Assembly: GCA_039030075.1 (NCBI GenBank)
Contig: JBCCEW010000002.1
Location: 248,001-312,000, forward strand
Source of the DNA: Myxococcota bacterium
GTDB lineage: Bacteria; Myxococcota_A; UBA9160; SMWR01
Length of the DNA stretch: 64,000 nucleotides
Direction of reading: 5' to 3'
The notes under the pieces are model-generated. The model was not told where the DNA came from and searched no databases. It was given only the letters and a program-made list of their open reading frames with translations. Both the position numbers and the translations under genes were made by a program. Positions 41,537 to 50,105 of the stretch are shown piece by piece (the first letter of the stretch is position 1; the number at the start of each line of letters is the position of its first letter).

Positions 41537-42483
41537 CAGGCGAGGAAGTCCAGCAGGTTCGGCGGCATCAGGCGGCCCATCGCGGAGAGTCCCGCCTGCA
41601 GGGCGGTCTCCTGCCGCACCAGGTCCGAGACCACGCGCGCGAGGTCTGCGTCCTGGACCTCGGAGAGGCGCGAAGCCAGCCGTACTTCCTGATTCGCGAG
41701 CCGTTGCTCGGCGGCATCCAGTTGGGAGAGGACGCCTCCCGCGGCGGTTCGCTCGGTGCCGAGTTGGCGGAGCGCGGTGTCGAGCTCGGGAAGGGCCGCG
41801 CCGATCGCGGTTTCGTCACCGGCAACCAGCGCGTTGCGCAGGTCGCCGAACACCTGGAAGAGATCCACCCGTCCAGCGTCCGGGTTGCCATCTCCGTCTG
41901 CGTCGCCCTGGAAGACGCGGCGTCCATCCAGCGTGACGCGGACGGTCTGCCCCTCTTCGATGCCGACCTGGATCTCGCCCGAATCCCCGACGAAGCTCAC
42001 GGTCGGGGCGGTCGGGGGAGCGTCGCTGAACGCGCCGGCCGTGGTGAACGGGGCCGCCTCGGCGGCGTAGCCCGCGAAGATGTAGCCGCCGCCGTAGCGC
42101 GTGTTGGCGTTCGCAACGAGCGCGCCGAACAGGGATTCGATCTCGCGGGCGATCTCGGCGGTGGAGTCTCCCACCGGACTGTTCGCGCCCTGCACCGCCA
42201 GCTCACGGGCCCGGATCACCAGGTCACTCGTCGACGCGAGGGCGTCGTCCAGTGCCGCGACCCGTGCACGCGCGGCCGAACCGTTGCGAAGCAGCTGCTC
42301 GACCGCGTCGGTGGCTGCGCGCAGGGTCAGGGCGGTACCCGCGCCGAGCGGATCGTCGGACGGTCGATTGATGCGCAGGCCACTCGAGGCCTGTTCCTGG
42401 GTGCGGGCGAGCTGGCCGCGCGTACGGTCCAGGTTGGCCAGCGACATGCGGTAGAGCATCGATTGCGTAATGCGGGTGCCCAT
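41536..42483 (-). CDS. flgL: FlgL, hook-filament junction protein 2
   Basis: A 315-residue flagellin-like protein. N-terminus GTRITQSMLYRMSLANLDRT and GLRINRPSDDPLGAGTALTL, C-terminal helix LVRQETALQAGLSAMGRLM. It forms the junction between FlgK and the filament and lies 9 bp after flgK. Confidence 0.94.
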   Translation of the reverse strand: MGTRITQSMLYRMSLANLDRTRGQLARTQEQASSGLRINRPSDDPLGAGTALTLRAATDAVEQLLRNGSAARARVAALDDALASTSDLVIRARELAVQGANSPVGDSTAEIAREIESLFGALVANANTRYGGGYIFAGYAAEAAPFTTAGAFSDAPPTAPTVSFVGDSGEIQVGIEEGQTVRVTLDGRRVFQGDADGDGNPDAGRVDLFQVFGDLRNALVAGDETAIGAALPELDTALRQLGTERTAAGGVLSQLDAAEQRLANQEVRLASRLSEVQDADLARVVSDLVRQETALQAGLSAMGRLMPPNLLDFLA

Positions 42484-42492
42484 GGGAGGTCC

Positions 42493-43938
42493 TCAGATCA
42501 AGCCCAATACGTCTTGCATCAGGGTGTCGACGACCGAGACCACCCGAGCGTTCGCCTGGAACGCGGCCTGCAGCTCGATCAAGCGGGTCGTCTCCTCGTC
42601 GATCGACACGCCCGACACCGAGTCGCGCCGGCTCTGCAGGCCCTCGAGAATGCGGGTCTGCTGGTCGAACGAGAGCTGCTGCGTGCGGGACTGCTGTCCG
42701 ATGTCCGAAATCACGGCGCCCGCGTGCTCCAGGATCGAGCGGCTCGGTCCGCTCGCCGGGCCCGGCGGATCGCCGGGCAGGAACAGCGCCGAACGCTGGC
42801 CCCGAAGCTCGGCGAGGGTCTGGGCGTTGCGATTGTCGAGGCTCTGGGAGGTCGTCCCGGCCGCGATCGCGTCGGTGCTCGCGAGGATCGTGGCGTCGAG
42901 CGCGAGGTTCGCGGCCGCGTCCTCGACCGCCGCGGGGGCCGTGAAGAAGTCGTTGCCGGTCGACGCGTCGAGCCCGACACCCCCCTGGTGCACCGTGTTC
43001 ACGCTGTTCGCGAGGTTGTAGGCGAGGGTGTCGAGCGAGCGGATCGCCGCGGGCACCAGGGTGTCGCGGCTCCGCAGCAGGCCCCCGAGCCGACCGCTCC
43101 CGATGTCGGCGGTGACATCGAAGAGGTTGCCTCCGTCCTGCACGGCGACGGAAGCGAAGCCCGGGTTGAAGGGGTTCCCGGGGCTTCCGGTGGTGACGAG
43201 TGTCTTTGCGCTCGTGCCCTCGACCAGGGCTGCGCCGTTCGAGAGCGTGACCGCGACGGCGCCGTCGTCGTTCTCGTAGGACTGCACGTCCACGAGCTCC
43301 GACAGCTGGCGCATGGCCAACTCACGCATGTCGCGCAGATCGTTCGCCGGGGCGCGAACTTCGGTGGCGACGATCTGCTCGTTCAGCTCGGCGATGCGTG
43401 CCGTCAGCTCGTTGATCGCGGGCACGGCGTTCGCGATCCCGTTGTCGAGTCCGACCATCACGTCGCGCAGCTGGGCGTCGAGCGAGCCGAACTGGTCGAC
43501 CAGCGCCTGGCCGGCGGTGACGACGGCCGCGCGCTCGACCGGCGCGCCGGGCGTGGTGGCGTTCGCGAGGTCGTCGAAGGAGTCGTAGAAGCTGCTGAGC
43601 GCCGCCGACAGGCCCGGTCCGGACTGCTCGTCGAGGATCGTCTCGATCTCGCGCAGAGCCTGGGTCTGGGTGTCGTTCGCGCCGAGTCGACTGCCTTCGC
43701 GCATCAGCTGGCGCTGGACGAAGAAGTCCGTGATGCGCTCGATCGTCAGCTGTTCGACGCCCGTCCCGAGCGGACCCGCGTCGGTGTTGATCGGGAACCC
43801 GGGAGCCGTGACCTGGCGTTGCTGGCTGAAACCCTCGGTGTTGACGTTGGCGATGTTGTGGCCAGCCGTGCGGATGCCGAGCGACGTGACGGACATGCCA
43901 CGTTCGGCGACTCCCAGGATTCCGAACAGGCTCGACAT
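42493..43938 (-). CDS. flgK: FlgK, hook-filament junction protein 1
   Basis: A 481-residue axial protein with N-terminal SVTSLGIRTAGHNIANVNTE and C-terminal IELQAAFQANARVVSVVDTL, both characteristic. It overlaps the flgN-like gene stop by one base, its probable chaperone. Confidence 0.95.
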   Translation of the reverse strand: MSSLFGILGVAERGMSVTSLGIRTAGHNIANVNTEGFSQQRQVTAPGFPINTDAGPLGTGVEQLTIERITDFFVQRQLMREGSRLGANDTQTQALREIETILDEQSGPGLSAALSSFYDSFDDLANATTPGAPVERAAVVTAGQALVDQFGSLDAQLRDVMVGLDNGIANAVPAINELTARIAELNEQIVATEVRAPANDLRDMRELAMRQLSELVDVQSYENDDGAVAVTLSNGAALVEGTSAKTLVTTGSPGNPFNPGFASVAVQDGGNLFDVTADIGSGRLGGLLRSRDTLVPAAIRSLDTLAYNLANSVNTVHQGGVGLDASTGNDFFTAPAAVEDAAANLALDATILASTDAIAAGTTSQSLDNRNAQTLAELRGQRSALFLPGDPPGPASGPSRSILEHAGAVISDIGQQSRTQQLSFDQQTRILEGLQSRRDSVSGVSIDEETTRLIELQAAFQANARVVSVVDTLMQDVLGLI

Positions 43939-44432
43939 CAGGCGCTCCGCCGGACGAGCCGGCCGGCTTCGGCGGGCGCCGTCCCGAGGCGATCGGGCTG
44001 ATAGGTCGCCGGCTCGGCCGCCAGCCCCCCGATCAGACGCAGGGTGGAGCGGACTTCGGACAGGCTCTCGCCGGCGAGAAGTACGTTGGCTTCCAGCAGT
44101 TCGCGTACGACGCTCACGAGGATCGACAAACGCTGCTGGGCGGCTGCGAGGGGCTCGGCGCTGGCGCCGATGCGGTCACAGATCGCGCCGAGGCGCGAGC
44201 CCGCCGGCATCCCCAGCGAGGCCGCGAGTTCGTCCGCCACGCAGCGGCGGCTCTCTTCGAGCAGCCGTCCTTCGTCCGAGAGCTCTTCCTTGAGGCGCGC
44301 GATCTCTTCGAGGCCCGCGGCGTCGAGGCGTGCCACGACTTCGCGCTCTTCCTGCAGCGAATCACGCAGGCGGCCGTACAGAGATTCCTCGGCGTCGAGG
44401 ATCACGAGCAGGCGCGTCTGCAGATCATTCAT
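43938..44432 (-). CDS. flgN: FlgN-like export chaperone for FlgK/FlgL
   Basis: A 164-residue helical protein with the FlgN-type layout: N-terminal helix LQTRLLVILDAEESLYGRLR, middle KEELSDEGRLLEESRR, and RELLEANVLLAGESLSEVRS near the C-terminus. Position directly before flgK supports the call. Confidence 0.82.
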   Translation of the reverse strand: MNDLQTRLLVILDAEESLYGRLRDSLQEEREVVARLDAAGLEEIARLKEELSDEGRLLEESRRCVADELAASLGMPAGSRLGAICDRIGASAEPLAAAQQRLSILVSVVRELLEANVLLAGESLSEVRSTLRLIGGLAAEPATYQPDRLGTAPAEAGRLVRRSA

Positions 44433-44745
44433 CGTTCGCGGGCTCCGGCTCCAACTCGGATGGGCGCAGCTGTCCGCGAAGCTCCTCGGCCAGGCCGAGC
44501 CCCTTCGTGAGTGCGCTGCGACGCGAAAGCTCGTCGATGAAGAGATCCTGGTAGGTGCGCCCCGCGGAACCCCCGGAAAGTACGTGGGAGACCCCCAAGG
44601 GTTTCATGGCCTGCTTCCAGATCTGGCCGATCAGCAGCGCCTCGAACTCGCCTGCGACCCGTTCGACGCTCAGGCGCTCGCCACCCGCCGCCATCGCTTC
44701 GAGGGAGCGGAGGCCCGTGCCCATCTCGGCGGACGAGATCTTCAC
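44425..44745 (-). CDS. flgJ: FlgJ-like rod-binding protein without muramidase domain
   Basis: A 106-residue protein covering only the N-terminal rod-scaffold domain of FlgJ (AGEFEALLIGQIWKQAMKPL, SGGSAGRTYQDLFIDELS). The GTG at 44745 overlaps the flgI stop (GTGA). The peptidoglycan hydrolase half found in enterobacterial FlgJ is absent, as in many other bacteria, so another enzyme must open the wall. Confidence 0.88.
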   Translation of the reverse strand: MKISSAEMGTGLRSLEAMAAGGERLSVERVAGEFEALLIGQIWKQAMKPLGVSHVLSGGSAGRTYQDLFIDELSRRSALTKGLGLAEELRGQLRPSELEPEPANDE

Positions 44746-45848
44746 AGCAGCTCCAGCTTCGCCGAGAGCGCGCCCGAGGCTTCGATCGCCTGCAGGATCG
44801 CAATGAGATCGCGGGGCGTGACGCCCATCGCATTCAGTGCGCGCACCAGCTCGGCGATCGTCACCGGGCCTTCGACGACCGAGAGGCGGGCTTCGTCCTC
44901 GATGGCCTCGACCACTTCGTTGGTCACTGGGGTGGTCTCGCCCTGGCCGAAGGGAGCGGGTTGGGACACCTCGTTCAGCGCGCTGATCGAGACCGACAGG
45001 GCGCCGTGGGACACCGCGACGGTCGAGATCGTCACGTTCTCGCCCATCACGACGGTGCCGGTTCGCTCGTTGAGGACGATGCGGGCGAACCGATCGGGCT
45101 CGACCTCGACACTCTCGACGGCCGCCATGAAGTCGACCGCACTGGCCTCCCAGTCGTCGGGGAAGCGGACGTGAACGGTGCCGGGGTCGGGCGCAGAGGC
45201 CACGCCCGGACCGACCGCGGCGTTGATGGCATTGGCCATCCGCAGGGCCGTCGTGAAGTCGTTGTGGTGGAGCGCGAGTTCGAACTCCCGCTTCTCGGCG
45301 ATCATGAAGGGCAGCTCCCTTTCGACGGTCGCGCCGCCCACCAGGCGACCCACGGTCGGGTGGTTCTTCTGCACGCTCGAGCCGGCGCCGCCGCCTTCGG
45401 CGAAGCCGCCGACGGAGATCGGACCCTGGGCGATGGCGTAGACCTCGCCGTCGGCCCCGTAGAGCGGCGTCATCGCGAGCGTGCCGCCCTCGAGGCTGCT
45501 CGCGTCGCCGAGCGAGGAGATCACCGCGTCGAGCCGGGCGCCCGCGCGAGCGAACGGGGGGAGCTGGGCCGTGATCAGCACGGCCGCGACGTTGCTCACG
45601 TTGATCGCGTCGGCGTCGACGCCGATCCCCATGCCGGCCAACACGCTCGCCAGCGATTGGTTCGTGAAGGTCGTGGCATTGCCGTCGCCGGTTCCGGCCA
45701 GGCCGACCACGAGCCCGTAGCCGATCAGCTGATTCTCGCGAATGCCTTTGACGATCGCGATGTCCTTGACGCGGATCGCCGAAGCCGGGAGGGCCAGGCT
45801 CCACACGAGAGCAAGGGCGAGCGAGGAGAGCAGGGTGGTGCGTTTCAT
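44742..45848 (-). CDS. flgI: FlgI, P-ring protein
   Basis: A 368-residue periplasmic protein with a signal peptide (SLALALVWSLALPASA) and the family motif NQLIGYGLVVGLAGTGDG. The C-terminal MGVTPRDLIAILQAIEASGA is typical. It forms the bushing in the peptidoglycan layer. Confidence 0.95.
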   Translation of the reverse strand: MKRTTLLSSLALALVWSLALPASAIRVKDIAIVKGIRENQLIGYGLVVGLAGTGDGNATTFTNQSLASVLAGMGIGVDADAINVSNVAAVLITAQLPPFARAGARLDAVISSLGDASSLEGGTLAMTPLYGADGEVYAIAQGPISVGGFAEGGGAGSSVQKNHPTVGRLVGGATVERELPFMIAEKREFELALHHNDFTTALRMANAINAAVGPGVASAPDPGTVHVRFPDDWEASAVDFMAAVESVEVEPDRFARIVLNERTGTVVMGENVTISTVAVSHGALSVSISALNEVSQPAPFGQGETTPVTNEVVEAIEDEARLSVVEGPVTIAELVRALNAMGVTPRDLIAILQAIEASGALSAKLELL

Positions 45849-46600
45849 CAGAACGGGTAGAGCCAGCTGAAGACGCGCCCGAAGAGCGGCGGTCGTTGTT
45901 CGTCGTCGAGGACACCGACTCCGTCGAAGGTGAGCTTCACGTCCGCGAGCTGAGTCGAAGCCACCGTGTTGTCGATCTGGATGTCCCGGCGGCGCACCAG
46001 ACCCTCGAGCGTCACGAACTGGAGCTCGTGGTTGACGAGGATCTTGCGCCGTCCGTAGACGCGAAAGAGGTCGCCGGGCAGTTCCTCGACCACGCGGCAG
46101 GTCACCACGCCGATGAACGTGCTCTCGCGGTTGGTTTCACCGTCGCCCTCGTAGCGCTTGGTACTCTGGCTCTCGAGCACCGCCAGCTCTTCGCCTCCCA
46201 GCGTCTGGGCGGCGGTGTTGGTGATGCCGAAGAGGTCGAGGAACTTCTCGAAGCCCTCGACCAGGAAGTCGGTGAGGCCTACTTCCGAGCTCACGATGGA
46301 CGAGATCGTGCTCTGGCGGTCGAGGCTGGTATTCGCGGACCCTTCGGCGCGCAGGTTCTCGGTCAGGACGACCGTCACCAGGTCCCCCTGGCCCCGCGCC
46401 TTGCGGTCGAAGTAGAGAAAGGAGCCGGAGGCGGTAGTACCGCGCCACACCGAGCCCTCATTCGGTGCGGGCGGTGCCTCCGGCTCCCTCTCTACAAACT
46501 CGGTCGGTCGCGTCGATTCGATCAGCGCATGCTCGACGCAACCCGTCGCACACGTCGCGGCCAACAGGACCGAAGCGACGAGGCGGCTACGATTCGACAT
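45848..46600 (-). CDS. flgH: FlgH, L-ring lipoprotein
   Basis: About 250 residues with a lipoprotein signal (SVLLAATCATGC) and L-ring signatures SVWRGTTASGSFLYFDRKAR and GDLVTVVLTEN. It forms the outer-membrane ring, direct evidence of an outer membrane. I favour ATG 46600 (GGAATCGTCT ahead); ATG 46612 is possible and would lengthen the overlap with flgA. Confidence 0.92.
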   Translation of the reverse strand: MSNRSRLVASVLLAATCATGCVEHALIESTRPTEFVEREPEAPPAPNEGSVWRGTTASGSFLYFDRKARGQGDLVTVVLTENLRAEGSANTSLDRQSTISSIVSSEVGLTDFLVEGFEKFLDLFGITNTAAQTLGGEELAVLESQSTKRYEGDGETNRESTFIGVVTCRVVEELPGDLFRVYGRRKILVNHELQFVTLEGLVRRRDIQIDNTVASTQLADVKLTFDGVGVLDDEQRPPLFGRVFSWLYPF

Positions 46601-47306
46601 AGACGATTCCATTGCGGCCCACGCGTCCTTCGATCACCTGACGGGACGCGGCGCTGCGCACCCGGATCCATTCGCCCGGGCGACCATCCTCGAGTGCCCG
46701 GCCCGTGGTATCGAGGCGGAGCCGACCGCTCTCGAGGACGAGCTTCACGGGCTGGCCACGCTGCACGACGGGCGCGATCTCCACGTCGCGCTCCCGCAAA
46801 GCGTGCTTCGCGGGGACGGATCGCCGGAGGCGCATGCCGACCGCGAACTGGGGGTCTTGGAGGACGTCGGACGCGAGGCGTCCCTCGCTGTGTTGTTCGG
46901 TGACGAGATCTTCCGCGCGGACGACCGCACCGCGGGCGAGGCGGTGACGTGCGACCACGATCGAACGCGGCGCCTTCACGCGGACCGTGACGACCCCGGT
47001 GCGGACCTCCTCCCCGTTGCGGGCGACCGTGACCGTGAGCGGGACCCAGCCCGACATCGGCTGCTCGGGGCGGGAGGAGATCGAGACGTCGAAGTCGTCG
47101 TCGTCGCCCAGTGCAAACTGCGGCAGCGCCGGCACCTCGACGGCCGTCACGGGGCCGGCGGCGCGGTTTCGCACATAGGCGTCGATCATCTCGGCCAGCG
47201 GATCCGCTGCCTCGCCGGAGCCGGTCGCCGGCGCGAGAAGTGCCGCGAGCGTCAGGGCGAGGCCGAGTGCGGCGCGCCGAAAGCGAAGTCGAAGGGCGGG
47301 GATCAC
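46587..47306 (-). CDS. flgA: FlgA, P-ring assembly chaperone
   Basis: A 239-residue periplasmic protein with a signal peptide (ALGLALTLAALLAPATGSG) and a C-terminal SAF domain: ARHRLARGAVVRAEDLV, then MRLRRSVPAKHALRERDVE and the ending EGRVGRNGIVYVES. It overlaps flgG by 4 bp. Confidence 0.94.
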   Translation of the reverse strand: MIPALRLRFRRAALGLALTLAALLAPATGSGEAADPLAEMIDAYVRNRAAGPVTAVEVPALPQFALGDDDDFDVSISSRPEQPMSGWVPLTVTVARNGEEVRTGVVTVRVKAPRSIVVARHRLARGAVVRAEDLVTEQHSEGRLASDVLQDPQFAVGMRLRRSVPAKHALRERDVEIAPVVQRGQPVKLVLESGRLRLDTTGRALEDGRPGEWIRVRSAASRQVIEGRVGRNGIVYVES

Positions 47307-48082
47307 AGGTTCGACGCCCGCTGTAGCATCTCGTCGCTCGCCTGGATCACGCGGCTGTTCACCTCGAAAGCGCGTTGGGCCAGGATCATCCGCACCAGTT
47401 CCTCGGCCATGTCGACGTTCGACGACTCGAGGAAGCCCTGGGAGACTCCGCCGAAACCGTTCTGGTTGGGGATGCCCAGCTCGGCGTTCCCCGAGGCCTC
47501 CGAGACCGCGAACAGATTCGATCCCAGGCCGCGCAGGCCGGGAGCGTTCGTGAAGCGCGCGAGCTGGAGCTGGCCCAGGGTCGTGGGGGACGTCGCATCG
47601 CCCACCAGGGCAGAGACCGTTCCGTCCTCGAGGACCGTGATGTTCGAAGCGTCGGTGGGAACGTTGATGGTCGGGATCACGAGCGAGCCGAGACGCGTGA
47701 CCAGGTTGCCGTCCTGATCGACCTGGAACGCACCGTCGCGGGTGTACGCGGTCTCGCCGCCCGGGGTCTGGATCTGGAAGTAGCCATCGCCCTCGACGGC
47801 AAGATCGAGCTCGCGACCGGTCGTGATGCGGTCGCCCTGGGTGTGCACGCGTCCGACCGAACCGAGGCGCACGCCGTGGCCGATCTGGGCGCCGGTGGGA
47901 AGTGCCTGACCGGTAGCGTCGGTGGCCCCCGGCGCAGCGAGCGTCTCATAGAAGAGGTCTTCGAACTGCGGGACCTGCTTCTTGTATCCGCTCGTACTCA
48001 CGTTTGCGAGATTGTTCGCGATCGTGTCGATGCGGGTCTGCTGGGCTTCCATGCCGGTGGCGGCGGTGAAGAGGGCTCTCAT
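47303..48082 (-). CDS. flgG: FlgG, distal rod protein
   Basis: A 259-residue protein: N-terminus RALFTAATGMEAQQTRIDTI, then NVSTSGYKKQVPQFEDLFYE, and C-terminus SNVDMAEELVRMILAQRAFE. Normal length. Start at ATG 48082 overlapping the flgF stop (ATGA). Confidence 0.95.
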   Translation of the reverse strand: MRALFTAATGMEAQQTRIDTIANNLANVSTSGYKKQVPQFEDLFYETLAAPGATDATGQALPTGAQIGHGVRLGSVGRVHTQGDRITTGRELDLAVEGDGYFQIQTPGGETAYTRDGAFQVDQDGNLVTRLGSLVIPTINVPTDASNITVLEDGTVSALVGDATSPTTLGQLQLARFTNAPGLRGLGSNLFAVSEASGNAELGIPNQNGFGGVSQGFLESSNVDMAEELVRMILAQRAFEVNSRVIQASDEMLQRASNL

Positions 48083-48816
48083 CGGTTCATCTCCTGAATC
48101 AGTCGGTTGCTCGCCGCGTCGTCGGCCTGCAACGCCTCCATCGAGGCGTCGAAGGCACGCTGCAGGACGACGAGGTGAGCGAGTTCCTGCATGGGCTTCA
48201 CGTTCGAGGTCTCGACCGAGCCCGGCACCAGGTTTCGAACCCCCGCCGGCTGGCGACGGGCGAGCGGTGGCGCCTCGAAGAGGTTCTCGCCCGCTTTCGA
48301 CAACTGGCTCGGGTCCTCGAAGAGGTCGACCGCGACGCGTCCGAGCACGCCGCCGGTGGCACTCACGATCTGGCCGTCGGCATCGATCCGGGCTGCGCCG
48401 GGCCCCACGTTGATGGGGCCGCCGTCGCCGAGCACCGGGTGCCCCGCTGTGGAGATGAGCTGGCCAGCGGGATCGACCTGGAAGCCGCCGGCGCGCGTGT
48501 AGCGGACACCCGCCGGCGTCTGTACGGAGAAGAAGCCGGGTCCATCGATCGCCACGTCGAGGTCGCCCCCGGTGCGCGTGACCGGACCCGAGACATGACG
48601 GACGCCCGGGCCCTGGGTGTTCACGAAGACGTGCAGGCCCAGGGAGCGTTCGGCGTCCGCCGATTCGAGGTTCGCCGTGAGCGCGCGTCCGAAAGACGCC
48701 GCATCGGCACGAAACCCATCGGTGTCGGCGTTGGCGAGGTTGTTCGCCACCATCTCGAGCTGTTTGAGTCGCGCATCGGCGCCCGCACTCGAGACGTACA
48801 GACTGGTCGTCGTCAC
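48079..48816 (-). CDS. flgF: FlgF, rod protein
   Basis: A 245-residue rod protein with KQLEMVANNLANADTDGFRA at the N-terminus and ELAHLVVLQRAFDASMEALQ at the C-terminus. The GTG at 48816 has GGGGGGA just upstream and is about 30 bases after the predicted sigma-54 start. It heads the flgF-to-fliW unit. Confidence 0.93.
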   Translation of the reverse strand: MTTTSLYVSSAGADARLKQLEMVANNLANADTDGFRADAASFGRALTANLESADAERSLGLHVFVNTQGPGVRHVSGPVTRTGGDLDVAIDGPGFFSVQTPAGVRYTRAGGFQVDPAGQLISTAGHPVLGDGGPINVGPGAARIDADGQIVSATGGVLGRVAVDLFEDPSQLSKAGENLFEAPPLARRQPAGVRNLVPGSVETSNVKPMQELAHLVVLQRAFDASMEALQADDAASNRLIQEMNR

Positions 48817-48857
48817 GGAATCCCCCCGCACCCGTACGGGTGCTCGCGAAGGACAGG

Positions 48858-48873
48858 TGCAATGCGCGTGCCG
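48858..48873 (-). promoter_or_regulatory. Sigma-54 promoter of the flgF operon
   Basis: CGGCACGCGCATTGCA matches the -24/-12 consensus except for the first base. Predicted start near 48847. Confidence 0.8.
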
Positions 48874-48945
48874 ACCCCTCCGCGAATCTCTCGCGCGGTC
48901 TCGTGGCGCAAGGGGGCGGTCGGGGGGACGTTTCGACCGCTCGGG

Positions 48946-48960
48946 TTTGCAGACTGGAGC
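48946..48960. promoter_or_regulatory. Weak activator palindrome upstream of flgF
   Basis: TTTGCAGACTGGAGC keeps the CAG-N-CTG core and shares 10 of 15 positions with the best site. Its centre is about 106 bp upstream of the predicted flgF start point, nearly the same distance as at flgB. Confidence 0.4.
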
Positions 48961-49107
48961 GTTCGAAGTGAAAGGTGCGCGGCCGAGCCAAAGCGACGGC
49001 GAGAAATCGACCGTGACCTCGCTCACAGCCGTGGCAACTCAACTCGGGCACAACGGGGACGACGACACGGCGAAGCCGTCCGTACCGGCTTCGGCGGTCA
49101 CCACGGA

Positions 49108-49137
49108 GATCGATCACCGTAAAAATACGGATCGATC
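49108..49137. promoter_or_regulatory. Inverted repeat with AAAA loop upstream of the receiver-PilZ gene
   Basis: CCGTA-AAAA-TACGG is flanked by GATCGAT and ATCGATC, giving an extended near-perfect inverted repeat that is much richer in A/T than its surroundings. It is about 115 bp ahead of the receiver-PilZ start, so an operator or promoter element is plausible. Confidence 0.4.
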
Positions 49138-49250
49138 GCCTCCGCGAAAACCTGGTTTCTGACGGTCGGGTCTTGAGCCTCCCCCAGCGTCTGCCGCTGG
49201 AAGACCCAACGTCCCCGGTGCGCGCCACCGGGGTGACTCGGGAGGACCCG

Positions 49251-49994
49251 ATGCCGAACGATTCCAACGCTCCCGAGCCGCTCCAGGTGGGGCTCGTCGA
49301 TCCTGCGCCCGGGTTCCGACGCCTCCTGGCCAGCCAGATCGGTGGGGGGTCTTCGGTCGTTCACGAAGCCGGCACGGCCGCGCAGGGGATGGCGCTGCTC
49401 GAGAGCCATCCCGAGATCGAGGTGGTGGTGATCGCGACCGAGTTGCCCGACGAGTGTGGCTTCGGGTTGGCGCACCGGATGAAGCGGCGCCGTCGCGACC
49501 ACCTGCGCGTGGTGCTGTTGGGAGAGCGCATCACGCCCGAGGACCTCTGGCACGCGGCCCAGGCCGGCGCCGATGCGTGTCTGGCAAAGCCCGTGAATGC
49601 CATGGAGATCGCCGCTGCGCTGCTGCGGTCGGGTTCGGCGCCCGTCGTGGAGCGTTCGTCGCGTGCACCGATCCGGGAGCCGATCCGCGTTTCGCATGCG
49701 AGCGACCCGGTTTCGCCCGGTTCGGGCGGCCAGCTGTGCTGGTGGCTGCGCGACCTCAGCATGGCCGGTGCCTTTCTCGAGACCCAGGGGCCGGTGACGC
49801 CCGGTACGCCCCTGCGCATCGAACTCGACCTCGCAGGCGAAGCCTGCTCCCTGGACGCCACGGTGGTGCGGGAGCAGGCCCCGAGCTGGAGAGCGCCGGG
49901 CGGGGTCGGCGTGCTCTTCCACGGCCTGAGTCCGGGCACCCGCCGCGCGCTCGCGAGAGCGCTCGGCGATGGTTCCGAACCGCACTGGCACTGA
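49251..49994 (+). CDS. Receiver-PilZ hybrid protein with Ala at the phosphorylation site
   Basis: A 247-residue protein, ATG at 49251 behind GGGAGG. Residues ~10-130 are receiver-like (LVDPAPGFRRLLASQI; VVVIATELPDECG, where Asp is replaced by Ala; Lys kept in CLAKPVNAME). Residues ~150-247 resemble PilZ (WWLRDLSMAGAFLETQ, matching the D/NxSxxG motif, and VGVLFHGLSPGTRR). A clear N-terminal RxxxR is not obvious, so cyclic di-GMP binding is uncertain. It has the same layout as the protein at the opposite end of the locus. Confidence 0.72.
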   Translation: MPNDSNAPEPLQVGLVDPAPGFRRLLASQIGGGSSVVHEAGTAAQGMALLESHPEIEVVVIATELPDECGFGLAHRMKRRRRDHLRVVLLGERITPEDLWHAAQAGADACLAKPVNAMEIAAALLRSGSAPVVERSSRAPIREPIRVSHASDPVSPGSGGQLCWWLRDLSMAGAFLETQGPVTPGTPLRIELDLAGEACSLDATVVREQAPSWRAPGGVGVLFHGLSPGTRRALARALGDGSEPHWH

Positions 49995-50105
49995 GCCAAG
50001 TCCGCGAGACGCAAGGCTTCTTGCATTCCACCGCCGGCACGATCCGTTTAGTCTGGGCCGGTCCCCCTCGCAGCGCAGGTTGCCCTATGCCTGGAAGCGA
50101 GTTTC

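Larger units (their letters stand above)
48817..49250. other. Divergent regulatory gap between flgF and the receiver-PilZ gene
   Basis: 434 bp with no convincing gene. It holds the flgF sigma-54 promoter, a diverged activator palindrome and an AT-richer inverted repeat near 49120. A GC-rich imperfect hairpin (GGCGAAGCCG with CGGCTTCGGC) lies near 49071-49095. Confidence 0.5.
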
